This document shows, piece after piece, positions 48,500 through 57,018 of a stretch of 64,000 nt of DNA. Source of the DNA: Turicibacter bilis (GTDB lineage Bacteria > Bacillota_I > Bacilli_A > MOL361 > Turicibacteraceae); contig NZ_CP071249.1 in the NCBI RefSeq assembly GCF_024499055.1, positions 682,001 through 746,000 of the forward strand, read 5' to 3'. Every line of letters starts with the position of its first letter. Position 1 is the first letter of the stretch. The notes below the pieces were generated by a model, which worked only from the letters and a program-made list of their open reading frames with translations, did no database searches and had not been told where the DNA came from. The translations under genes were made by a program, and so were the position numbers.

Positions 48500-49312
48500 C
48501 TAAATCACCACATTCAATACATTAATTAAAATATAAAGTGCCAATGAAGCATATAAGTGACTGTCAAAACGATCGAGAACGCCACCGTGACCTGGGAATA
48601 ACTTTCCAAAATCTTTAATTCCATATTCTCGCTTCATTGAAGAAGCCACTAAATCACCAAATTGTGCTACAGCTGCTACGACTAAACTCATGATAATCAG
48701 CATTAAAATCTGAGTTGATAATCCCGTGAACACGCCGAAAACAGTTCCAATAATAATTCCTAATAATGTTCCACCGATTGATCCTTCTACCGTCTTATTT
48801 GGACTAATACGTGGAGCTAATTTACGTTTCCCTAACTTACGTCCAACAAAATAAGCACCGGAATCTGTCACTGCTACGACAATAATCATAAATAAGAATA
48901 ATTTTAACCCTAAAAATCGAATAAATATCATTGAGTGAAAGGTTGATCCGACATAAAAAATGGTTAGTAGATAGTAACCCGCATCCTTAATTGAAAAGTC
49001 CTTACGAACCACAACCGCTAATAATAAAATAAATAAAAATAATGCCATTGTACCTAACCCAAAGGTTAACGTCCCAGTAAATGATAAAGTTTTAAAGTTA
49101 AACGAACTAAACATAATCATCAAAGTAGCTAACATTGTAAATAGCTTCACTTCAATTGGTGTTTTAGCAACTGTCTCTTTCATATCAATCATTTCCTGTG
49201 TGGCTACAAGGGCTAATAACACGCCTAAAATGATAAACGGTAACTTTCCATAAATTAAAATCGGTAACCCTACCACAATCATAATAATAGCTGTGATAAC
49301 ACGCTGCTTCAT
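48500..49312 (-). CDS. cdsA: Phosphatidate cytidylyltransferase
   Basis: An integral membrane enzyme (270 residues, about eight membrane segments) making CDP-diacylglycerol for phospholipids. The C-terminal signature is complete: SMKREYGIKDFGKLFPGHGG followed by VLDRFDS. It lies between uppS (15 bases) and dxr (abutting) in the standard order. Confidence 0.96.
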   Translation of the reverse strand: MKQRVITAIIMIVVGLPILIYGKLPFIILGVLLALVATQEMIDMKETVAKTPIEVKLFTMLATLMIMFSSFNFKTLSFTGTLTFGLGTMALFLFILLLAVVVRKDFSIKDAGYYLLTIFYVGSTFHSMIFIRFLGLKLFLFMIIVVAVTDSGAYFVGRKLGKRKLAPRISPNKTVEGSIGGTLLGIIIGTVFGVFTGLSTQILMLIIMSLVVAAVAQFGDLVASSMKREYGIKDFGKLFPGHGGVLDRFDSHLYASLALYILINVLNVVI

Positions 49313-49327
49313 GATTTAAACACTCCT

Positions 49328-50092
49328 TTAGTTTGCTTCATTTAAAGCACCAAATCGTCGATTACGCTTTTGATAATCTAATAATGCTTCATATAACTGC
49401 TCTTCTTTAAAGTCTGGCCAAGCAATCGAAGTAAAGTACAACTCTGCATAAGCTAATTGCCATAATAAATAGTTACTGATACGCAATTCTCCACTTGTTC
49501 GAATCATTAAATCAAGTGGGGGTAAATCTGAAGTCATTAAGTGTTGATTAATCACGTCTTCATTAATGTCTTCCACATTTAACTGACCATTTTTAACCTC
49601 TGTTGCAATGGCTTGGACCGCTTGTTTAATTTCATCTTGTGAACCGTAATTTAATGCAATCGTTAACGTCATCTTCGTATTATTCTTGGTTAATTCACTA
49701 ATTTCTAATACTTTTTGTTGCAAGTCTATTGGTAATTCTTCTACATTTCCAATTACTTTTAACCTAATATTATTTTCAACTAACTCTGGAGCAAATTCAT
49801 TAAAAAATTTAATCGGTAACTTCATTAAAAACTTCACTTCTTCATCTGGGCGTTTCCAGTTTTCTGTTGAAAAAGCATACACCGTTAAAGCTTTAATTCC
49901 AATATTCGCACATAGCTTTGTTATTTCTCGAACATTCATTGCTCCTTCTTGATGTCCAGCTGTTCTTGGAAGCCCACGTTTTTTAGCCCATCTTCCATTT
50001 CCATCTAAAATAATCGCAATATGTTGAGGCAATGGAGCGTTTAAAACTTGCTCTTTATTTACCTGTATCTTTCTCCTCTTTCTAAAGAACAT
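49328..50092 (-). CDS. uppS: Undecaprenyl pyrophosphate synthase (cis-prenyltransferase)
   Basis: Builds the C55 lipid carrier for cell-wall synthesis. The pyrophosphate-binding HIAIILDGNGRWAKKRG motif is at about 24-40, and the C-terminal DLMIRTSGELRISNYL motif at about 196-211. Length is normal (254). The ribosome binding site is modest (GGCGG nine bases before the ATG). First gene of the uppS-cdsA-dxr-rseP block; a terminator lies 120 bases upstream. Confidence 0.95.
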   Translation of the reverse strand: MFFRKRRKIQVNKEQVLNAPLPQHIAIILDGNGRWAKKRGLPRTAGHQEGAMNVREITKLCANIGIKALTVYAFSTENWKRPDEEVKFLMKLPIKFFNEFAPELVENNIRLKVIGNVEELPIDLQQKVLEISELTKNNTKMTLTIALNYGSQDEIKQAVQAIATEVKNGQLNVEDINEDVINQHLMTSDLPPLDLMIRTSGELRISNYLLWQLAYAELYFTSIAWPDFKEEQLYEALLDYQKRNRRFGALNEAN

Positions 50093-50215
50093 TCAAGAAA
50101 CCGCCTTTCATAAATTTAACCTATCTTGTATATTTTAATACACTTAACATCTTTTTTCCACTGACATTCAAGATTTATACAAATAAAATATACTTCCTCT
50201 CCTCTACAATAGAAA

Positions 50216-50246
50216 AAAGCTACTAAGAAAATTTCCTAGTAGCTTT
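50216..50246 (-). terminator. Terminator after the two small genes
   Basis: AAAGCTACTA (50216-50225) pairs with TAGTAGCTTT (50237-50246), followed on the minus strand by TTTTCT. Confidence 0.8.
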
Positions 50247-50310
50247 ATCTATATCAAGTCATCGTTTTACATCGTATAAAATCATGACATTCATTCATAC
50301 TAAATACAGG

Positions 50311-50463
50311 TTAGTGTCTATTTAATCTTTTTTGAGCTTTTATCTTAATTCGATGAACCTCTTCTTTTGTTAATGGAGGAATCTCGCGACTCAACTCGAC
50401 TTCTTGTTTCTTCATGTGTTTATGAAAAGATAATTTTACAAACTTATCATCTTTCTCACTCAT
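50311..50463 (-). CDS. Small charged protein of 50 residues
   Basis: An ATG at 50461-50463 opens a 50-codon frame (MSEKDDKFVKLSF at the start, KKQEVELSREIPPLTKEEV in the middle) ending in TAA. The product is soluble and rich in lysine and glutamate, likely helical. AGGT precedes the ATG. It lies 23 bases after the SASP-like gene and before a shared terminator, so it is probably the second gene of that unit. Family unknown to me. Confidence 0.65.
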   Translation of the reverse strand: MSEKDDKFVKLSFHKHMKKQEVELSREIPPLTKEEVHRIKIKAQKRLNRH

Positions 50464-50486
50464 CACATTTTACCTGCCAGATTAAA

Positions 50487-50663
50487 TTAATCTTCTCGTT
50501 TAAAATATCCGTAGCGCTGTGCATTCGTTTTGACGCGCGTTTCTACTTTATGCGTCACACGTTTGGCATCACCAACAAATTCCGTACCAAACTCCGTTTC
50601 CATTTTCGATGCATCTGGAATTAATGCGTTACGAGCTAATCGTTTTGTTTGTTTTGTTGCCAT
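50487..50663 (-). CDS. Possible gamma-type small acid-soluble spore protein
   Basis: An ATG at 50661-50663 follows AAGGAGG by seven bases. The 58-residue product carries METEFGTEFVGD at about 21-32. EFGTEF recalls the germination-protease site of gamma-type SASPs (SspE, QFGTEFASE). The rest (VKTNAQRYG) is also SASP-like. That would be a spore core storage protein. The resemblance is short; a different small protein cannot be excluded. A TGTCGAA element lies at 50715-50721 upstream. Confidence 0.65.
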   Translation of the reverse strand: MATKQTKRLARNALIPDASKMETEFGTEFVGDAKRVTHKVETRVKTNAQRYGYFKRED

Positions 50664-50757
50664 GTAACTGCCTCCTTATGATGTAAAACGATGACATTTT
50701 TATTTTGCATTTTTTGTCGAAATATATGCATGAATCCTCATTAAGTCTAATAATTAT

Positions 50758-51216
50758 TTAATCTAAAGTGAGATTCCATTCATAAACATTAATCTCTCGA
50801 ACGCCCATCATATACATTTCAAGATGAAAAGGAACGACGTAGTTCCCTAACCATCGAGCTCCTAAACGTTGACACGTCTTATTTGATGGAAGATTATCTG
50901 GAAGACAGCTAATATACAGATAATTCATCCCATGTAATTGGGCCACTCGTTTAATAATTTGACAAGCTTTAGCTGCATAATGATGACCACGATAAGGGGG
51001 ATATATTTCATACCCTATATTTCCTCCATAAAATGTATTTTCATTATATCCAACTCGAATATCAATTTTTCCAATCTCATAAGGCATTAAATGCTGTTTA
51101 ATTTGAAAATGGTAGGATGGTGCGGCGAATTTTTCAAGATGAGCTGGAACTTTTTTTTCAATGATTAAATCAATTTCTCCATCTGTTAAATAACCCACAT
51201 CTTTAAATCTAAACAT
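50758..51216 (-). CDS. GNAT-family acetyltransferase
   Basis: A 152-residue acetyl-CoA-dependent N-acetyltransferase of the RimJ/RimL-like group. It has the GNIGYEIYPPYRGHHYAAKA loop (about 66-85) and the SNKTCQRLGARWLG motif near 110. AAGGAG precedes the ATG. Substrate unknown; placed between the small spore-like genes and mntR in the accessory insert of the rpsB-polC block. Confidence 0.82.
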   Translation of the reverse strand: MFRFKDVGYLTDGEIDLIIEKKVPAHLEKFAAPSYHFQIKQHLMPYEIGKIDIRVGYNENTFYGGNIGYEIYPPYRGHHYAAKACQIIKRVAQLHGMNYLYISCLPDNLPSNKTCQRLGARWLGNYVVPFHLEMYMMGVREINVYEWNLTLD

Positions 51217-51283
51217 GATATTAACACTCCTTCGTGTCCTTTACATTATTCCTTATCATCATACGTGACAATTCTAAAAAAAT

Positions 51284-51317
51284 GAAAAAAAAGACAATAT
51301 TCATTGTCTTTTTTTAA
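51284..51317 (-). terminator. Terminator overlapping the mntR stop codon
   Basis: AAAAGACAAT and ATTGTCTTTT form a short-loop stem (around 51289-51312), with T runs. Confidence 0.8.
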
Positions 51318-51762
51318 ACTGATGAAACTGTTCTCGAATCTGAGGAAAACGAATAAAGAAATCTATTAATTTATTCAAACACTGAAGGGTTTCTTGCCCC
51401 ACTGTATGTTCCATTTTTTCTGTCTCATCTAATAAATCTTGTTGAACACCAATCTCTTGTAAAAATTGATAGATTAGATGATGCCGTTGATATAAATACT
51501 GAGCGACTTTCCATCCCTCATTTGTTAAACGAATTTTCCCATAACGTTCATATATAATTAAATTCTTTTCATTCAATTTTTTTATCATCTTGGTCACAGA
51601 AGATGATTTTATATTTAATGAAGTTGCTAATTCATTTACTCTGATTTCTATTTTATTAGGCTGTGCTAATCGATAAATCATTTCAATATAATCCTCTTCG
51701 CTGGCAGTTAAGTTAGCCTGTTTCATGTAATCATAAAAGGTATGATACTCTTGAATTCCCAC
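51301..51762 (-). CDS. DtxR/MntR-family metal-dependent transcriptional regulator
   Basis: A 153-residue regulator with an N-terminal winged helix (RVNELATSLNIKSSSVTKMIKKL at about 41-63) and the MntR-type metal-binding and dimer domain (ETEKMEHTVGQET at about 113-125). It lacks the SH3-like third domain of iron-type DtxR, which fits manganese-sensing MntR. The start is GTG at 51760-51762, seven bases after GGGAGG. No manganese transporter is adjacent. Confidence 0.85.
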   Translation of the reverse strand: MGIQEYHTFYDYMKQANLTASEEDYIEMIYRLAQPNKIEIRVNELATSLNIKSSSVTKMIKKLNEKNLIIYERYGKIRLTNEGWKVAQYLYQRHHLIYQFLQEIGVQQDLLDETEKMEHTVGQETLQCLNKLIDFFIRFPQIREQFHQFKKRQ

Positions 51763-51848
51763 CTCAATTCCTCCCTATCCCGCTTTAATTACAATTCAAT
51801 TTATTCTAGTTTTTAACCATCTATACCTAATTTAACTTTTTAAAAATA

Positions 51849-51874
51849 AAAAAGACTACCAAATAGGTAGTCTT
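51849..51874 (-). terminator. Terminator of frr
   Basis: AAGACTACC (51852-51860) and GGTAGTCTT (51866-51874), followed on the minus strand by TTTTTATTTTTA. Confidence 0.88.
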
Positions 51875-51880
51875 CTAAAA

Positions 51881-52438
51881 CTAGATTGACATGATATCTT
51901 TTTCTTTTTCGTCCGCTGCAGCGTCTACTTCTTTGATTTTCTTGTCAGTTAATTTTTGTACATCTTCTGTGTAACCTTTTAATGCATCTTCTGTGATCTC
52001 ACCATTTTTTTGTAATTTTTTAAGATCATCGTTTGCATCACGACGTACGTTACGGATTGCTACTTTTGCATCTTCAGCAAATCCTTTAACTTTTTTAGCT
52101 AATTCACGACGACGCTCTTCTGTTAAAGCAGGTACGTTTAAACGAATAACTTCTCCATCGTTGTTTGGAGTTAATCCGATGTTAGCCTCGTTGATGGCAC
52201 GTTCGATAGAAGATAATGTTGATTTATCATATGGCTTAATCACTAATTGACGAGCTTCAGGAACTGTCACTTGTGCCATTTGATTAATTGGAGTTGGCAT
52301 TCCGTAGTAATCCACTTGGATGTTTTCTAATAAAGCAGCGCTAGCACGACCTGTACGTAAAACTGCGAATTCACGTTTTAATGAGTCGATTGCTTTGCTC
52401 ATACGAGTTTCAGCATTTGTTAATACATTTTTAGGCAT
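51881..52438 (-). CDS. frr: Ribosome recycling factor
   Basis: A two-domain protein of 185 residues that splits post-termination ribosomes with EF-G. The family segments [19 protein letters not shown] (about 29-47) and the [18 protein letters not shown] region are intact. GGGGAG precedes the ATG. It follows pyrH by two bases, in the rpsB-tsf-pyrH-frr order. Confidence 0.97.
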   Translation of the reverse strand: MPKNVLTNAETRMSKAIDSLKREFAVLRTGRASAALLENIQVDYYGMPTPINQMAQVTVPEARQLVIKPYDKSTLSSIERAINEANIGLTPNNDGEVIRLNVPALTEERRRELAKKVKGFAEDAKVAIRNVRRDANDDLKKLQKNGEITEDALKGYTEDVQKLTDKKIKEVDAAADEKEKDIMSI

Positions 52439-52440
52439 GA

Positions 52441-53181
<741 letters not shown>

Positions 53182-53194
53182 TTATATCCAAAGC

Positions 53195-53218
53195 AAGGGA
53201 CACAGTGCTGTGTCCCTT
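53195..53218 (-). terminator. Hairpin between tsf and pyrH
   Basis: AAGGGACACAG (53195-53205) and CTGTGTCCCTT (53208-53218) with a two-base loop. No T run follows on the minus strand, so it may be an attenuating or RNA-processing structure. Confidence 0.5.
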
Positions 53219-53233
53219 AAATATGAATCGTAA

Positions 53234-54106
53234 TTATGCGCGAACTTGGCTCATTACTTCTTCAGCGAAGTTTGCAACAACTTTCTCAATTCCTTCTCCA
53301 ACTTCTAAGCGGATGAATGATTTGATAGTTGATCCGTTGTTTGCAGCAAATTTAGCAACTGTTACATCACCATCTTTAACGAATGGTTGTTCTAACATAC
53401 ATACATCTGCTAAGAATTTGCGGATACGTCCTTCAACCATTTTTTCAACGATGTTAGCTGGTTTTCCTTCGTTTAATGCTTCTTGAGTTAAGATTTCACG
53501 TTCTTTAGCTACAACTTCTGCAGGAACTTGTTCTACAGTTAAGTATTGAGGGTTGATTGCAGCAGCGTGCATTGCAGCATCTTTAGCTACTTCTTCTTTA
53601 CCTTCAACAACAGTTAACGCAGCAATACGTCCACCCATGTGTAAGTAAGATCCGAAGAATTCGTTGTCAGCTTTCTCAACAACAGTTAAACGACGTAAAG
53701 TAATTTTTTCTCCGATTGTTGAAGTTGCTTCGATTAACATTCCATCTACAGTAGTTCCTTCAACTTCGATTGCTAAAGCTTCTTCTACTGTTGCAGGTTT
53801 GTTAGCTACTAAGATTTTTCCTAATTTATCTAATAAAGTTAAGAATTGTTCGTTTTTAGCAACGAAATCAGTTTCTGAGTTTAATTCGAAGATAACTGCA
53901 GTGTTTCCTTCGATTGCTACTGAACATAATCCTTCAGCTGCTACACGATCAGATTTTTTAGCCGCTTTAGCGATTCCACGCTCACGTAACCAATCGATTG
54001 CAGCAGACATATCTCCATTTGTTTCTACTAATGCTTTTTTACAGTCCATCATACCTGCACTAGTTTTTTCACGTAATTCTTTAACCATAGCCGCTGTAAT
54101 TGCCAT
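53234..54106 (-). CDS. tsf: Elongation factor Ts
   Basis: Nucleotide exchange factor for EF-Tu. The N-terminal UBA-like region ([20 protein letters not shown], given as [16 protein letters not shown]) and the core [11 protein letters not shown] motif (about 79-89) are clear. Length 290 is normal. AGGAGG precedes the ATG. It lies downstream of rpsB with a terminator between them. Confidence 0.97.
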   Translation of the reverse strand: MAITAAMVKELREKTSAGMMDCKKALVETNGDMSAAIDWLRERGIAKAAKKSDRVAAEGLCSVAIEGNTAVIFELNSETDFVAKNEQFLTLLDKLGKILVANKPATVEEALAIEVEGTTVDGMLIEATSTIGEKITLRRLTVVEKADNEFFGSYLHMGGRIAALTVVEGKEEVAKDAAMHAAAINPQYLTVEQVPAEVVAKEREILTQEALNEGKPANIVEKMVEGRIRKFLADVCMLEQPFVKDGDVTVAKFAANNGSTIKSFIRLEVGEGIEKVVANFAEEVMSQVRA

Positions 54107-54333
54107 TATGATTCCTCCTAATGTTTTTATAAAAATTTAGAGTTTGCTTATAGTTGCATCTTCTTGATAATAACAAAAAAACACAAATATTGCAAGTCAT
54201 TGAATACCTCAATCACTTATTTAAACGAATTCAGTCTTAAATACTCCCTATCTATTGTAACAGGTTTCTAAAAGCTTTATTCACTTAATTTTAAATTATC
54301 ATTCTGAACGTTATTAATGATTAAGTAGTTTTC

Positions 54334-54372
54334 AAAAAAAATACCTTTAACTCATATTGAGAAAAAGGTATT
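54334..54372 (-). terminator. Terminator between rpsB and tsf
   Basis: AATACCTTT (54340-54348) pairs with AAAGGTATT (54364-54372), followed on the minus strand by a run of T. It may set the S2 to EF-Ts ratio by partial read-through. Confidence 0.8.
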
Positions 54373-54382
54373 CATTATCAAA

Positions 54383-55123
54383 TTACTCAGCTGCTACTAC
54401 TTCTTCAGCAACTACTTCTTCAGTAGCTACTTCTTCAGCAGAACCTTGGTTAACTTCGATGATTGCATCAACCATTTTACCAACGATTAAACGTACCGCA
54501 CGGATAGCGTCATCGTTAGCTGGGATTACGTAATCAACATCTTCAGGATCACAGTTAGTATCTACGATACCGAATACTGGGATGTTTAATTTACGAGCTT
54601 CAGCGATTGCAATACGCTCTTTACGAGGATCGATTACGAAGATTGCGCTTGGTAATTCTTTCATATCGCGGATTCCGCCTAAGAATTTATTTAAACGATC
54701 CATTTCTTTACGTAATGTGATAACTTCTTTTTTAGGTAATACTTCGAAAGTACCATCTTGCTCCATAGTTTCTAACTCTTCTAAACGAGCGATACGAGCT
54801 TGGATAGTTTTGAAGTTAGTTAAAGTTCCACCTAACCAACGTTGGTTAACCCAGAATTGTCCACCACGGATAGCTTCTTCTTTAACAGCTTCTTGAGCTT
54901 GTTTTTTAGTTCCTACGAATAAAACACGTCCACCATCTTTAGCAACTTCTTGTAAAGCGTAGTATGCTTCATCTAATTTCTTAGCTGTTTTTTGTAAGTC
55001 GATGATGTAGATTCCGTTACGATCTGTGTAGATGTATTTTTTCATTTTTGGGTTCCAACGACGAGTTTGGTGTCCGAAGTGTACCCCTGCTTCTAACAAT
55101 TGCTTCATTGAGATAATAGCCAT
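54383..55123 (-). CDS. rpsB: 30S ribosomal protein S2
   Basis: Small-subunit protein of 246 residues. [20 protein letters not shown], visible as [15 protein letters not shown], opens the protein; the [12 protein letters not shown] and [12 protein letters not shown] segments follow. The tail is an acidic, alanine-rich extension ([12 protein letters not shown]). AGGAGG precedes the ATG. The gene has a long leader of about 115 bases after a good promoter. Confidence 0.97.
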   Translation of the reverse strand: MAIISMKQLLEAGVHFGHQTRRWNPKMKKYIYTDRNGIYIIDLQKTAKKLDEAYYALQEVAKDGGRVLFVGTKKQAQEAVKEEAIRGGQFWVNQRWLGGTLTNFKTIQARIARLEELETMEQDGTFEVLPKKEVITLRKEMDRLNKFLGGIRDMKELPSAIFVIDPRKERIAIAEARKLNIPVFGIVDTNCDPEDVDYVIPANDDAIRAVRLIVGKMVDAIIEVNQGSAEEVATEEVVAEEVVAAE

Positions 55124-55244
55124 TGTAAGTTCCTCCTAAATTTAAATTTGTTCGGCCGCCACATACTTCATCACTAATTGCCACTATAATTCATAGCACT
55201 CGACAATTCGCTCCATATGTGTGTGTATTTTTATGCCATGAATA

Positions 55245-55273
55245 AATGTATCATACTTCGCCTTTTTTTTCAA
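55245..55273 (-). promoter_or_regulatory. Promoter of rpsB
   Basis: On the minus strand TTGAAA (55268-55273) and TACATT (55245-55250) are separated by 17 bases, with a TG at the extended -10 position. Predicted start near 55238. Confidence 0.72.
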
Positions 55274-55300
55274 TCGAATCTTCAATTTTTTTAGCTTTAT

Positions 55301-55331
55301 ATAAAAAAAACTTTCTCAACGAGAAAGTTTT
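55301..55331 (-). terminator. Terminator of the 55357-55752 gene
   Basis: AAAACTTTCTC (55307-55317) and GAGAAAGTTTT (55321-55331), with a T run on the minus strand. Confidence 0.85.
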
Positions 55332-55356
55332 AGTGAGGTTATCATCTTCTATTTAC

Positions 55357-55752
55357 CTAATTATAGTATTCTAAGTCTGCCTCATCTGCTACACAAATAA
55401 TGGTTTGTAATAAAAATGGTGGAAATGAAAGTTGATTAGTCTCAATACTTTTTGGATCCGTAATTACTTTTGCACAACGAATTCCATCCTGTGTTAAAAC
55501 TAATACATATTGTCCCTTTCTAATTTCTTGTTGCATCACTGCATATGTAAATTTTCCATTATATCCTTTAAATTGCACATCGACAACAGTCACTCGCTCA
55601 TTTGAATACTGCTCATCAGTTACGAAGTGTTCCTCAATTTCATCCTTAACTTGCTGTTGTTCACCTTGTTTTGGAATCAAGAAATAGATTAACATTCCTA
55701 ATCCAATTAATAATATGATTATGATGACACTAACCAACAAAATTGTTTGCAC
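55357..55752 (-). CDS. Membrane-anchored protein of unknown function
   Basis: A 131-residue protein with one N-terminal membrane segment (about 4-27) and a soluble domain of about 100 residues predicted to be beta-rich (VVDVQFKGYNGKFTYAV). The start is GTG at 55750-55752 after GAGGTGATATT. I recognise no family. It lies between rpsB and nrdF, each separated by a terminator. Confidence 0.72.
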   Translation of the reverse strand: MQTILLVSVIIIILLIGLGMLIYFLIPKQGEQQQVKDEIEEHFVTDEQYSNERVTVVDVQFKGYNGKFTYAVMQQEIRKGQYVLVLTQDGIRCAKVITDPKSIETNQLSFPPFLLQTIICVADEADLEYYN

Positions 55753-55944
55753 AATATCACCTCGTTACCTGTTTTCTCCCTATGACTATAAACAAATTTT
55801 ATCCAATGTAACAGTCAAAATCAACAGTATTATGTATTTTTTTCCATGATTTTGACGCCATTCGTAATGTTTTTTCGAATCCCTCAAAATTCGACAAAAT
55901 TCTTCTGGTAAATGACGCGCTTTCACGTCGAAATCGACTGGTTA

Positions 55945-55986
55945 TACAAAGAAAATAAGCTACTTTTTTATAAAATAGCTTATTTT
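55945..55986 (-). terminator. Terminator of nrdEF
   Basis: AAAATAAGCTA (55952-55962) and TAGCTTATTTT (55976-55986), followed on the minus strand by CTTTG; moderate. Confidence 0.65.
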
Positions 55987-56035
55987 GTAGAAAAAACAGG
56001 TTTTATGTTGTAATCATTATTACGCGTGCTTCACA

Positions 56036-57001
56036 TTAAAACTCAAAATCTGAATCTTGTAATGGTTCTACCTTCGTCGTTTTAATATAACCATTCCCTT
56101 TTGTTGAGAAGAAATCATGATTCTTTGTTTCAACTGAAACTCCATTCATTACGATTGGATTAATATCTTGTTCAGTTGTTTCAAATAGCGGATCAAAGTT
56201 CAGGCATTGTAATGCATAGTTCACATTATACTGAATGTACGTCTGCACATCATCTAGCATTCCAATTTCTTTATATAACAATTTTGAGTAATCACACTCA
56301 ATTTCATAAATATCCTGAATCATTGAATAAGTTTTTGCTTTAAGTTCTTGCTGCTTATCGGCATCAAATGTTGCAAATAATTCCTGCGCAAAAAAGCCAA
56401 CACCAACGGTATGAAGTTTTTCATCACGTAAAATTAGATTAATAATTTCTCCACTATTCACCATTTTCCCTTGTCCCGCTAACCATAACGGTAAAAAGAA
56501 TCCACTATAAAAGCAAACTCCTTCTAAACATAAACAACCTACCATCGACATAAAAAGAGACTCTTCATTTTCAATGCTGTAATAAGTCTTCATAATCCGA
56601 TCAACCTTTTGTTGAAGGGATTTTGTTTCTTCGATCCAGTCAAATAATTCGTCAATTCGTTCTGTCGTACACAAGGTTTGAAAAATAGTTGAATACGACC
56701 TCGCATGAATACTCTCAAATCCTGCAAATAACGCTAAAATACTTTTCACAAAAAGACTTGGTGATTTTTCAGCAATTTTTTGAATTCCTGTCGATTGTTC
56801 TGTATCTAATAACGTTAATCCTGCAAGGATTCGCTCATACGTAACTTTAACTTCAGGAGCTAATGTTTCCCATGTTGATTTATCTTCTGAGACTGGGATT
56901 TCCTCAGGTAGCCAAAACTGTTCGGTTTGCTTTAAATATAAATCATCATAAAATTGATGATCTGGTGCGTTCCAATTCACTGCTTGATATCGTTGTTTCA
57001 C
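56036..57001 (-). CDS. nrdF: Class Ib ribonucleoside-diphosphate reductase beta subunit
   Basis: Holds the metal-tyrosyl radical for deoxyribonucleotide synthesis. The NWNAPDHQFYDDLYLKQTEQFWLPEEIP region (in parts: NWNAPDH, QFWLPEEIP), LTLLDTEQS, FESIHARSYS with the radical-adjacent tyrosine, and the later LRDEKLHT carry the conserved acids and histidines. The start is uncertain: the open frame reaches 57040 inside nrdE, but I prefer the GTG at 56999-57001, with purine-rich SD upstream and 17 bases after the nrdE stop codon. nrdI, the flavodoxin needed for manganese loading, is not adjacent. Confidence 0.93.
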   Translation of the reverse strand: MKQRYQAVNWNAPDHQFYDDLYLKQTEQFWLPEEIPVSEDKSTWETLAPEVKVTYERILAGLTLLDTEQSTGIQKIAEKSPSLFVKSILALFAGFESIHARSYSTIFQTLCTTERIDELFDWIEETKSLQQKVDRIMKTYYSIENEESLFMSMVGCLCLEGVCFYSGFFLPLWLAGQGKMVNSGEIINLILRDEKLHTVGVGFFAQELFATFDADKQQELKAKTYSMIQDIYEIECDYSKLLYKEIGMLDDVQTYIQYNVNYALQCLNFDPLFETTEQDINPIVMNGVSVETKNHDFFSTKGNGYIKTTKVEPLQDSDFEF

Positions 57002-57018
57002 CTTTCTCACCCTTCCCC

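Noticed and set aside
53664-54140. A 158-codon plus-strand frame opposite tsf
   Set aside because: It lies wholly antisense to a conserved gene, has no ribosome binding site, and reads as low-complexity serine/alanine sequence.
55124-55244. A known riboswitch class in the rpsB leader
   Set aside because: No conserved riboswitch core could be recognised by eye; only a long leader can be stated.
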